Shown here one piece after another: positions 11,809 to 22,178 of a DNA stretch of 64,000 nt. Position 1 is the stretch's first letter. Each line of letters begins with the position of its first letter. The position numbers and the translations under genes are program-made. The notes below the pieces were generated by a model. That model worked only from the letters and a program-made list of their open reading frames with translations, was not told the origin of the DNA and searched no databases. Origin of the DNA: Sequoia sempervirens (lineage: Eukaryota; Streptophyta; Pinopsida; Cupressales; Cupressaceae); NCBI GenBank assembly GCA_007258455.2, contig VDFB02373365.1:225398194-225462193 (forward strand), read 5' to 3'.

Positions 11809-12492
11809 AGGACAAGATGTTTGGATTTCTTAATCCAATATGGGATGTTTTTTAGAGGAATCCAATTGATCATTCCAAGGAGTTCTATGAGAGAGAATCT
11901 AATCAAGGAGATGCATAGTGGAGGATTGGATGGACATAGTGATGTTGTTCATATTGCAGAGTTCTTTTTTCAGAGAGGTGGTGAAACTACATGGTCTACC
12001 AAACAGTATAGTCTTAGACAGAGATACCAAATTTGTTGGATATTTTTAGAGGACATTATGGAAGAAGCTGAAGACATATTTGAAGTTTAGTTCTACACAC
12101 CATCCATGGACTAATGGAAAAATAGAGGTGGTGAATAAGATTTTGGGAAACCTGCTAAGATGCTTAGTTGGAGATAAGCCCAAGGGATGGGATTTGGTTA
12201 TACCATAGGAAAAATTTTCTTACAACAATTCTGTCAATAGGAGCACTGGTGAATCACCATTCTAGATTGTATACGGGAGTAGTCCAAGAACTGCTTTTGA
12301 ACTAAGAAATATGGATAAGGGGGAGAAGAGTAGTGCTGAGGCTAAAGATTTTGCTAAGAACTTGAAGAAATTGCATGAAGAGGTTAAGAAACATATCAAT
12401 AAGATGAACTCACAATATAAGGCTCGGGAAGATTAGAAAAGGAGGTACAAGGAGTTCCAGGTAGGAGATGAAGTCATGGTACATTATATAAG
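11809..12492 (+). pseudogene. Gypsy-1 integrase fragment with internal deletion
   Basis: The reading frame resumes after the solo LTR with the linker before integrase (CLDFLIQYG), then [12 protein letters not shown]. About 270 bases present in gypsy-2 (roughly 32763-33031) are missing at about 11938, which removes the zinc-binding HHCC region and the first catalytic Asp. The downstream core remains out of frame. The third catalytic residue, the Glu in the NGKIEVVN block near 12125, is kept. It ends in the C-terminal part (GDEVMVHY), which fuses directly to the truncated LTR. Confidence 0.8.
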
Positions 12493-12693
12493 GCTTTGAA
12501 TAGTAGATTTTCTTTTCAGAATTGATTTTTTTGTAATGAATCAAGCCCATGAGGCTGTAGCATGTAAGCTTTGAATCTTTAATTTCATTTTCTAAAAAAT
12601 AATTGAAAGTGAGTCATTATTCTATCTCACATCTTCTATGTTGGTATATTTTGTTGTGATTTCTGTGGGTTTTGGGTGGTGTGGCCCTCATTA
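12493..12693 (+). repeat. Truncated 3' LTR of gypsy-1
   Basis: It matches the last ~200 bases of the 5' LTR (5595-5793) at about 90 percent by eye. The first ~650 bases of the LTR and the 3' end of the coding region are deleted. It ends CTCATTA. Confidence 0.85.
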
Positions 12694-13550
12694 GATTCCA
12701 TTTGGCATGATGTTTTGAGGTACATTTGTTCGAATATGGATACATAGTTGAATTTTTTTTGCATTAGGTCTTCTGCGGTGTCAACCTAATAAGTGTAAAG
12801 GTACGCAAAGGTTACATATGTATTTCAGTGTTATATGGTAGCTATTATAGGTCCATGGTGACTCAAAGTGTTTTGAAATTTTAATCTTGGTGTGGGGCAT
12901 ATGTGAAAGGATTTGAGCCAAAAAGTTGCACTTTCTATATTTTGTATGATACATCTAATTAGGGCGACCTAATTGATGATATGCTTGAAGCAGATATATA
13001 TGCTAGATCATTTTTTATATTTTGATGAATGTAAGGAATGTGAGACATGTGAATAATCTAAATATTATCAGAGTAGTGCAAATTTAAGTTGTGAATGTTG
13101 AGTAGAAGATTAGAGTGATGCAAATGTAGGGGAAAGTAGAGTGTTAGATCATAATTAAATGAAGTGTGTAAAACCAATTTATTGAGCTTCATTGGAACTT
13201 CAATTCATTCATATGGTAGATACAATTGTAATAGTTCAAACTAGGATATGAGCCACAATATATCTTCTATCTTTTTCTCACTAGGCAGTGAGTCCACTTG
13301 TAGTGGACACTTTTGTAAATATACTATAACCAGTTATAATATATTGTGACCTAATCCTCATTGTGGTTTTTCCCCTTTTTTTTTTCCACATAAAAATCTT
13401 GGTGTTCATGTGTTATGTGATGTTGTTGAATGTTTCATGATTTCTTTCATTACCGTAGTTGAATCTACTAAGTGGATTGGATGTTTAAATGTTTGAATGG
13501 TGTAAAATAATACTGACTCACCCCCCTCTTAGTATTCTAGGTGTTCAATA
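12694..13550 (+). repeat. 3' LTR of U copy 1, second part
   Basis: Continuation of the split LTR. It contains the block GGCAGTGAGTCC, a CCAGTTATAATATATTGTGA block, a TCCACATAAAAAT block and the terminal CACCCCCCTCTTAGTATTC. All have counterparts in the minus-strand U LTRs. The start duplicates GATTC. Confidence 0.75.
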
Positions 13551-14029
13551 AGATCTACATCTTGAAATATATTATTTCTATTATTATATGTTTGGATCTT
13601 ATCAAGTGGTTTCAAAACATTCATTTGTACAAAAGTGGTTGAAACCCTAGTTTTTGAAGATTCTGGAATGTAATTTTGAAACGAATGTGAATTTTTTAAT
13701 TTATTTTTAATGAATTTGAACTATCATAAAATGACACTACCATCCAAAAATAAAGTTTTTATCTTTAGTATTTTGTGAATTATTGCAATTTTATGAATTT
13801 TCATAATTTTTTCCTCTAGGTCACAAATCAAGGTATTTTTATAAAAAAATTGCATTTCTAGAAAGGACATCAAAATTAATTAGGGGTGTCTATTAATTTC
13901 ATATTTTACTTTGAGTTTTACTTCATTATTTATTGGTAAAATCAAATTTGGGTCAATTGGATTTTATAGAATGATTATCTTTTGCAAAAAAATTTCTTAA
14001 TTCATAATTTCAATAGAGGTTCCTAATTT

Positions 14030-14680
14030 TGATAGAAGAGGAAATGCATTGGACTAGTGGATAAGAGGTGAATCTAGCACATGGTATCTACCATTGGATG
14101 AGGATATTTCTTCCTTGGATGAACTAGAAGAAAATTTCTTAGATAGATGGGCTCCAAGAGAATAAGATGAAGATGAGAATGAAGAAATAAAAGAAGAAGA
14201 GGAAGAAGAGGAGGAAGAACATAAAGAGGAGGAGGAAGAAAATAAAGAACATGAGGAAGAAGTGGAGAAAGAAAAAGAAGATGGAGAAGGAGAAGACTTA
14301 GAAGAAGAACGAGATGATACATGTACATGCACTTTAGCTCCAAAGAAGGAAGATTCAATCCTTCAATTTCATGGGTGCATTCAAAAGGAAAAGGTTATTG
14401 TCTCAATAAACCCTAGAAACAATTATAACTTTATCATCATGGAATTAGCCAAGAAGTTACATGTACAAGAACATAACATTAAGGAAAGTAAGCTATTAGG
14501 TATGGATATTCAAACTTTAAATATTTAAAGCTCTTTATGTATAATTACATTTTTCATTTAAACTTTCATGCTTTGGATATGGATGGGTTGGATATTGTTC
14601 TTTGATATCCTTGGTTATAATCTTTGACAATAGTAAATATCAATGTGTAAAAAAAGTGCATGAAGCTTTGGTATAGAAGG
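14030..14680 (+). pseudogene. Element C gag and protease-like remnant
   Basis: A short capsid-like block (WYLPLDEDISSLDELEENFL near 14085) is followed by a strongly acidic Glu-rich run encoded by a GAA/GAG-rich tract (14160-14300). A retropepsin-like segment (about 14340-14680) has LQFHGCIQ, then VSINPRNNYNFIIMELAKKL where a DSGA-type active site would be expected, and a degraded LDIVL.YPWL. The catalytic Asp motif is not seen. Ty3/gypsy gag-protease origin is likely. There is no reverse transcriptase or integrase before the LTR. Confidence 0.5.
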
Positions 14681-14699
14681 AAAAAAATTACATTATAAG

Positions 14700-15482
14700 A
14701 TATTTCACATTAAGTTCAAAGGAAAGTCAAAGAAGTAAAAATTCAAGAATATCATGAAGATTGCAACAATGAATTAAATTAAAAGCAAGAGGATCAAGAT
14801 GTTGAGAAAAATGAAGAGACAAATAATTCTACTAAGGAATCACTAAGAAAAGTGATAGGAAATGGTGAAGAGTCAAATAAGTTTTTGATAATGGAAAAGA
14901 GTGCAATATATAGGCATCCACATCATTGTGAGAGGAAAGAATCATGGAGGAAATCATCATGGATACATTCTAGTATATGAAATCAACAATGAAATTACTA
15001 TGGACCTACATGGAATAAAATAAAAAATTATACCAATTAGTGGTATCATAAAAGTAACAGTTACTTAGGGAAGAAAATGAGGAATTACTATGATAAGGAA
15101 TGGAATCAAAGGGGTAGAAAAATAATATGGTTTAGGGATGGGATCTAAGAAATATCAAGAAAAAGGAATAAGGATCAACTATGGATGGTGATGATTAGTC
15201 ATGGCATCATATTTGTAATAAATTACAACAATCATACTATTTATCTTCTTCTCATGTTTCGAGGAAAAAATATATCAAGGAGGGATTACATGGTATGTAC
15301 CTAGGGATATGATATTATATTGTATTTATATGGATGGAGATGCTGACATGTGGCATGCATCCCTTAAGTTAGTTATATTGAGTCGTGAGAATAACTTGTG
15401 TAATCAATTATATCAAGAGTTGAGTAGGCCTTCATTAGGATTACCCTTCCATTGTATTATTAGGAGGTATATCTAAAGGAGG
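14700..15482. other. Non-coding 3' interior of element C
   Basis: AT-rich, no readable protein family, ending in a purine tract before the LTR. Confidence 0.4.
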
Positions 15483-15721
15483 TGATTATCATTGTAAGAT
15501 ATGCGTGAAGTGTGATTTATATTTGGGATCCCTTGGAGATATAGTGTGGAGTGGCTTCTTTCATAAGGAGTATTGTATGGTGTTACCCTACCTCAAGGTT
15601 TTACTCTATTTTGACATTTATTGGATATTAGTGCATATTTTCTTAGAAATATCTCTAGTGTTGTGTGAGATCTACATTCTGAAATATATCATTTCTATTA
15701 GTATATATTTGGATCTTATCA

Positions 15722-16720
15722 TGTGTGAACATGATCTTTCAATATGTGTAGTCACCCCACCTCTTACACATGTCATAGTGCTCACACATGGGTGAGAACA
15801 CCCACTTGTACACCCCATGGTCACTTTTAATTTTCACTTTTCCCTCTTGTGATATTTGTTCGAAATATATACCATCAATCCATGCACTCACTCTTCTCAA
15901 ATATCAGCCCTTCATTAACTTTAAATCCTAATCCTCTAGTTCCTCTATCAAAAAATCTATAAATAGGATTTTGTTTCCTCCATTAATATATACAAAATAC
16001 TCATGCTAAATTCATTTTGGTCTCTTTAGAATCAAATTTCAATCACACCCTTATATTGTTACTATGATAGTTCGTTGAGTAATCCACATTACTCCATAGA
16101 AAGAATACACCTATCTTAGTGATAAAATAAAGAGAAGAATTGGGTGTAACTCTTATTGTAGCTCAACTGGAGGAGCAAGGTAAATAAAATATAAGGTTTC
16201 ATTTATTGGAATTTGAGTCCTTGTTTATGCTTTGTTTTTCTCTTTTTTTCACAAGGAAATAAGAAGACTAGTTTTCCTCTTTAGCTAATATACTAAATAT
16301 GGGGTGTAGATACTATAAAATTCATTACTAACAACAAACTTAACATTTTCTGCATTAATTAATTAATTATCCCACAATCCACCATTTTTCTATATTCCCA
16401 TTGTTAATACATAATTTAATTAATCTACATTTTCATAATTAATTAAATAACCTTAGTATCTATAATTCCTCTCACCTTGATTAATTCATAAACTAAACCT
16501 CCTTAGCCCCCACTAATATTTCATCTATTTTTGAATCCCAAGCTTTCTATCATGTGACAAGTGTCCAATGATTCCTCATGATCTCACATGTGTGAGCATG
16601 CCACCTCAACACACTTCCTAGCTCACTAATGTTAAACATTCAATCATGTAAGCTTGAAATCCTCCCAAACCTCCACCTCATCCTTCTCTTAAGTGGCCTA
16701 GGCCCACTATCTTTCTCACG
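15722..16720. repeat. Promoter-like repeat (copy 1) and AT-rich flank
   Basis: Bases 15722-16290 recur at 36243-36790 in the same orientation. Both copies have TGTG-rich starts, a CCATGCACTCACTCT block, a TATAAATAG box (about 15959 and 36480) and a T-rich end before AAGGAAATA. The remainder to 16720 is AT-rich with TTAATTAATTAATTA and no gene. Confidence 0.6.
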
Positions 16721-17914
16721 TGGTGCAGGAGCATTCAGGGCGAAGAGAAATCTTGCATCACCAAATTTTGTATTTTTTGTTCAAATAAGGGCTAATCATG
16801 TTTCATCAACGAGACTTTGACATATTCGTGGAACAACCCTTCAAGTCCCAGTGATTTATTCATGGTGTTGGTGGAAGTTGTGGATGGGTTCATTGATGTG
16901 AGGTTCTCTCATTGGAAAGATGATATTCTCTTTCTTACTGATGGCTTGATAACACGTGAGCTTGGCATTATGTTCTATCGATGGGAATGAGTATCGTCAG
17001 TGAGACTATGTCTCGAGTCTCTTTGATGGACTGATGCCTCTCATCTGTGTGCCTCAGGGGTGTTAGCAAGAACTTCTATTTTTTTTCTCTGATGATCTGA
17101 TGGATTTGCATAGAACATAAATTGATCATAGGACTTCCTTCTATCAGTTGGAGATGTAGTGAGGTCCCAGTGATATGGCGATGATGATGAGGATGACCAT
17201 GGTGGGACCGACTGGGAGGAATTCAATGATGAGTATGGCTAGGTAGTAAATAACGATAGGTAATTCACATCCTTGTTGTGAATTATGAATGGTGATGAGG
17301 ATAACATCGGAAATAAATGGAAGCATTGACTAAAGATGATTTATGGTCTCTTTGAAGGGGCGATAAGGTGATATCAGTGTAACATGGTGGTTTTGGTGGG
17401 AGATGAACTGGAGTCTGAGTGATATTCCAATGGCAATGGATGCACGAAGATAGTCAATGATGGTGGATGGTGAGTATGGTCATGACACATGGTAGAACAA
17501 TATTCGATGTATTCCACATCGTTGTTGTGAAATACATTCCCATTGGTTGACTTAGTAAGGTTGTTGATTACGATGTAACCACTTAGAAATCTCTAGAGCT
17601 AATTGGGCGATAATGGATACTATGAAACAAGGAGTAACTCCAACCTGGAGAGTTTGAATGAGATATAGCAAGGATGGAATGCTTGTGTAGAGAGAATCTT
17701 TGGGGGGAAGGAAGTGTAGAAGAACATACAGTGAAGAAAAAAGCATGAGTTCAAATATACAATCTACATATGCTTATAAGAAGCCCATAAGATGGAATGT
17801 AATTTGTAATCCACTCTAGTAATAAAAGGAAATATTTGTTCTCTTCTTGCATCTAGGTGTTCTTTCTTTGTGAGTGTGTAGAGATTCCATAATTAAGGGG
17901 AGTACCCTTTATCA
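16721..17914 (+). repeat. 5' LTR of gypsy-2 (1194 bp)
   Basis: It starts TGGTGCAGGAGCATTC and ends CCCTTTATCA just before the primer site. Its U3 contains scattered TCTTACTGATGG/CAGTGATAT motifs related to those in the 2.77-kb solo LTR. Confidence 0.88.
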
Positions 17915-17916
17915 AG

Positions 17917-17928
17917 TGGTATCAAAGC
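17917..17928 (+). other. Primer binding site of gypsy-2
   Basis: TGGTATCAAAGC, two bases after the LTR, is an initiator-methionine tRNA-type site with one change. Confidence 0.85.
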
Positions 17929-18007
17929 TAGGTTTTCTTAAGTCTATAACAAAGTGTCGAACATGAGGCATTTGTAGTAGGACCTGTGAGTGTGGGATAA
18001 TAACAGA

Positions 18008-19145
18008 ATTCCTCCAAGAGTTTCCAACTGTGGTAGGGGTAGAGGCAGAGGTGCTGGAGGAGGAGATCCTCCTAGAGATGAAATCAGAGCCCTTAGAAGG
18101 CAGATGAAAGTCTTGCAAGAAGAAGTCTGAAGAGGAAGAAGAGCACGATAAGAAAGAGATGGCATTGAAGATGAGACTAAAGAAGAGACAAAATAGGAAG
18201 AACAAGATCAGATAGATTCTGGAGAGCTAAGATTGCTAAGAGAAATATCTAGTCTAGGAAAGAAACCAAATATGGAAGTTCCTACTTTTAGTGGAAGCCT
18301 GAATCTAGAAGAATTGATTGATTGGATCAATGATATGGAAGAATTTCTCAAATTTGAGAAGATTGAAGATCCTCATTGAGTAAAGTTTGCAAAGACCAAG
18401 TCAAAAGGTCATGCAAGTATATGATGGAAAGAGGTCCAACTTGAAAGAGGTAGACAAGGAAAAGATAAAATCTCAAAATGGGACCGAATGGTGGAAAAAT
18501 TGAAGAAGTAGTTCATTCTTGTTGATTATGAATTGGAGCTTCTAAAGAAAATGCAAATTCTAAGAAAAAGAATGAGGATAGTGAAAGAATACACTGAGGA
18601 ATTTCACAAGGTTCTAATTCAAATAGGACACTTAGAGGTGAATAAAGAGAAGGTTGCTTAGTATATCAATGGGTTGAAGGCTAGTATATAGGAGGAATTG
18701 GCACTGGTAAGAATGACTACCATTGAAGATGCTTATTAGTTCTCTCTAAAGGTTGAAGAGCGACTAAACAAGAGATTTGAAAGCAAGAAAAGAGGAGGTC
18801 GAGGTGGAAGGACTAGTAAATGACCATATGCAGATCAAGGTGGTGATCATAAGAATGATGAAGGATCTAGTACCAGTCAAGTTCAGCAAAGAGATGACTC
18901 ATATTAGCCTCATGATTAGAATAGTGGAGATCAAAGAGGTAGAGGAAGGTCTTAGTGCGGACCAGGGAGAGGAGGTTTTAGAGGAATGTGTTTCCAATGT
19001 GGTGAAGAGGGACATAGGGCATTGAATTCCCACAACACCAAGAGAAGAAGAACAAGAGGCCTGAAGGTAGGGCATGAGTATCCCATGTAGATGAAGAAAC
19101 TTGGTCCTCATAGTTTGAAAATGCGGAAAGGGGTGAGTCCCTTGT
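18008..19145 (+). pseudogene. gag: Gypsy-2 gag pseudogene
   Basis: Homologous to gypsy-1 gag. The initiator has become ATT (18008), followed by the same P-P-R. The capsid core is readable in pieces (LEELIDWINDMEEF about 18305-18350; DYELELL about 18525). The nucleocapsid has RGMCFQCGEEGHRA near 18980, a zinc knuckle with the first two Cys and the His still present. Frame changes and stops are frequent, so it is non-functional. Confidence 0.85.
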
Positions 19146-19199
19146 TGTCAAAAGGGCCTTGGTGAATGAAGAGAAGGAACTAGATTAGTGAAAGAATTT

Positions 19200-21187
19200 T
19201 TCTTGTACCTATTATAAATGTAAAGATAGGTCTACAATGTCATCATTGATGAAGGTAGCATTGACAATCTAGTGTCAGAAGAAATGGTCACCAAATTGCA
19301 GCTGGAGAGGAGAAGGCACCTGAGTCCGTATTAGATTGCATAGTTGTAGAAGGATCAAAGGGTCCTAGTCAATGAACAATGCCTAATAAAATTCAATACT
19401 GGTAACTACAAGGATGAGGTTTTGTGTGATGTGATACCCATGGATCCTTGTCACATGTTGGGTTGACCATGGAAGTTTGATTGACAATCAATACACGATG
19501 GGCATGCAAACACTTACTCATTAATGAAGGATGGAGTTTGACATAAGTTGAAGCCTCTGAAGGAAGCAGATGAAAAGGTATGCAATGATGCACAAATTTT
19601 TTTGGTCAATGGAAGAAAATTTCTGGAAGGTATGAAACATGAGCGCATGTGTTTTACATTATTTCTAAGAACTGAAAAGGATGTTAACAACAAAGTTCTT
19701 GTAGAAGTGTGTGGCTTGTTGGATGAATTCTAGAGTAAAAATTCTCATAATGTGCCTGAAGGATTACCATTAGTAAGGAAGATTAGTCATCAGATGGATC
19801 TGATTCCTAGAGATAATTTTTTGAATAAGGAAACCCATCGAATGACTCCAACAGAGAGTGAAGAGTTGAAAATACAAGTGCAAAAGTTACTACGAAAGGG
19901 ATTGATTAGGGAGAGTTTGAGTCCATGTGTAGTGTCTGCAGTACTAGCACCTAAGAAGGATGGAGAATGGTGAATGTGCACTAATTCAAGAGCCATTAAT
20001 AAGATAACCATCAAGTATCAGTTTCCCTTGCCAAGGATGGATGACATTATGGATTGCCTGAGTGGGGCTAAATATTTCACAGAGATTGATCTAAAGAGTG
20101 GCTATCACCAAATTCAAATCAAAGAAGGTGATGAATGGAAGACTACTTTCAAGACCAAAGAAGGCTTGTATGAGTGGTTAGTCATGCCTTTTGGGCTGAC
20201 CAATGCACCCAACATGTTTATGAGGCTCATGAAAGAGGTATTGAAAGAATTTTTGGGTAAGTTTGTCATTATTTACTTGGATGACATTTTTATTTTCAAT
20301 AAGACATTGGAGGAGAACTTGAGGCATATATAGGAAGTTTTTGAGAAGCTGAGAGAGGAGAAGTTGCTGATCAACTTGGAAAAGTGTAGTTTTGTGAAAT
20401 GTGAACTAGTGTATTTGGTATTTGTTATCTCAATAGAGGGTCTAAAAATGGATCTAGAAAAGGTGAAGGCTATTGTGGAGTGGCCAACACCAAGAAGCAC
20501 TATGAAGGTAAGATATTTTCATGGTCTAGCTAGTTTTTATTGAAAGTTCACTAAGTGATTTAGTAGTATTTGTGCAACCCTAACTGAAACAATGAGAGGG
20601 GATAGAAAAGAGCTTAGATGGAGTATAGGAGCGGAAAAGAGCCTCGATTTGCTAAAGAAGAAGGTCATAAAGCAGCCTGCTTTGGCACACCTAGATTTCA
20701 ATAAAGTGTTTCAGGTAGATTGTGATGCCAGTGGTAGTGCCATTGGAACAAATTTGAGTTAGGAAGGTAAACCTATTGCTTATTTTAGTGAGAAGGTGAA
20801 TGATGCAAATAAGAAATATTATGTTTATGATAAGGAATTCTACACCATATTTTAGGATTTGAAAAAGTGGAGACATTATTTGTTTCCAAAAGAGTTTGTT
20901 TTGTTTACTAATCATCAAGCTTTATAGTATTTTAACAATCAAGGTAAGTTAAATCAAAGGAATCTGAAATGGGTTGAATTTCTACAAAGTTACACATTTT
21001 TGTTAAAGCATGGGAGTGGACAATTGAATAGGATCACAGATGCCTTGAGTAGGAGGCATAATTTGTTAACGAAAATGCAATTTGAAGTGGTTGGGTTCAA
21101 GGAGCTCACAAGCTTGCATCCAAAAGATCTTGATTTTGCAAAAGCTTGGAAAGTTTGCAAGGAGCTTGTCGCGTTGGATAGGACAAG
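19200..21187 (+). pseudogene. pol: Gypsy-2 protease, reverse transcriptase, RNase H
   Basis: The protease has VIIDEGS where DSGS is expected (about 19240), so the flap-side residues are altered. The reverse transcriptase begins near 19790 with HQMDLIP. It includes APKKDGEW, SGYHQI (20098), MPFGLTNAP (20185) and YLDD (20275). The RNase H stretch has VFQVDCDASGSAIG (20708) and YTFLLKHGSGQLN, ending in ALSRR (about 21050). Single stops occur at 19970, 20330 and further on. Coding stops at 21187, where the U element is inserted; the frame continues at 32641. Confidence 0.9.
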
Positions 21188-22165
21188 TGTTAAAGATCCA
21201 AGATATTGAGAGGGGGGTGAATCAATATATTCTTAAATTTTATGATCAGATACCATCTAATTATTCCAATGAAAACAATAACATAAATAAATAAAAACAT
21301 TAATAGAACATCAAATCAGAGAACACAAGAACACCAATATTTTTACATGGAAAACCCAAATGGGAAAAACCATGGTGAGTGTTAGCTCACAATATTATAT
21401 AACCGGTTATAGAATATTACAAAATGGGTGGCTCACTTCCAGGACTCACTGTCCAAAAACAAAGGCTCACTGCCTACAAAATTACAATGATTGAATCGCT
21501 TTCAGCCAAAAAATAAACTGATAGAGTACACCTAATGAGTGCAGATTTAGTTCTAGATAAAGGTCAATAAATGGACTTAGCACATTTCATCATGTTCGCA
21601 CTACTTCACAACTTCGCACAAAATCACACACTTTCTTCCAAAACTATCCATTATATATATCCCATCTCTTCACAAGAATTAATTAGGTTGGCCTAATTAG
21701 ATGCACTTCATATTTACCAAAAATACCATATGTCGGCTACAAGCTTAAGAAAAAGATAACCCACACACTTCAACAAGTCAGCACGAGCCTAAAATAGGTC
21801 GCACATATATCCACATAACATAACTATTTTCTCCTTTACATAATTCACCAAAGAAGCCGGCCAGGAACAGATTTCAAACCAAAAAGAAAAAACATTCTAT
21901 ACGAGCACTAGATATGTGAAATCCTGAATGTACATGTTCCCAACATTTGCAAGCCATTTCCCAAAGCTGCAAGCAATAGTGATCATCAAAAAACAAATGC
22001 AGATCAAAATACTGGAGGATTTAAGAAAAATACCGATTCAGATACCGGACTAGAATACTAGAGTAACTTTAGGCTTGATCTTTCTATTGCAACTCATAGA
22101 TCATGGTGATACCAATGAAAAACAAGAAGTAACAAAATGAGATGTTCTTCTTCATTTTTCCAACA
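21188..22165 (-). repeat. 3' LTR of U copy 2 (978 bp)
   Basis: Plus-strand ends are TGTTAAAGATCC...TTTTTCCAACA. It is very similar throughout to 31658-32635 and of identical length. Confidence 0.93.
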
Positions 22166-22178
22166 ATCTCCCCCTTTG
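22166..22178 (-). other. Polypurine tract of U copy 2
   Basis: On the minus strand CAAAGGGGGAGAT lies directly before TGTTGG. It is preceded by GTCATCAATGA, the copia-type 3' context also present before the LTR at 44278. Confidence 0.88.

Larger units (their letters stand above)
4935..12693 (+). mobile_element. Gypsy-1, Ty3/gypsy chromovirus-type element
   Basis: TG start at 4935 and CATTA end at 12693 (decayed CA), flanked by a perfect 5-bp duplication GATTC (4930-4934 and 12694-12698). It contains a 5' LTR, an iMet-type primer site, gag, protease, reverse transcriptase, RNase H, a damaged integrase and a truncated 3' LTR. The chromodomain end is missing because the 3' region is deleted into the LTR near 12493. 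A 2.77-kb solo LTR is inserted between RNase H and integrase. Confidence 0.93.
1..13550 (+). mobile_element. Element U, plus-strand copy (5' end outside the window)
   Basis: Only the 3' two-thirds is present: a leader, a large unassigned ORF (462-4083), a polypurine tract (4376-4387), and a 3' LTR starting at 4388 with TGCTGG. Gypsy-1 splits the LTR, which resumes at 12694 and ends near 13550 in TTCAATA, a decayed CA end. Assignment to the same family as the minus-strand element at 21188-32635 rests on collinear ORF similarity. The LTR ends also match: both have the U5 block with the CACCCCCCTCT motif and a block holding GGCAGTGAG and CAGTGAGTCC. The LTR, about 1.4 kb, is longer than the 978 bp of the minus copy, so they are different subfamilies. 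The element sits inside the 5' LTR of element C. Confidence 0.75.
13551..15721 (+). mobile_element. Element C, gag-protease-only LTR element
   Basis: The last 54 bases of a 5' LTR (13551-13604) match the end of a 3' LTR (15668-15721) with about five differences. A degraded iMet-type primer site (TGGTTTCAAAAC, 13607-13618) follows the first. A polypurine tract AAAGGAGG (15475-15482) precedes a likely 239-bp 3' LTR (15483-15721). The rest of the 5' LTR must lie left of the inserted U element, outside the window. The interior codes only for a gag/protease remnant. Confidence 0.6.

Noticed and set aside
14054..14358. Ser- and Leu-rich minus-strand frames
   Set aside because: They are shadows of the GAA/GAG-rich plus-strand tract coding the Glu-rich part of element C gag.
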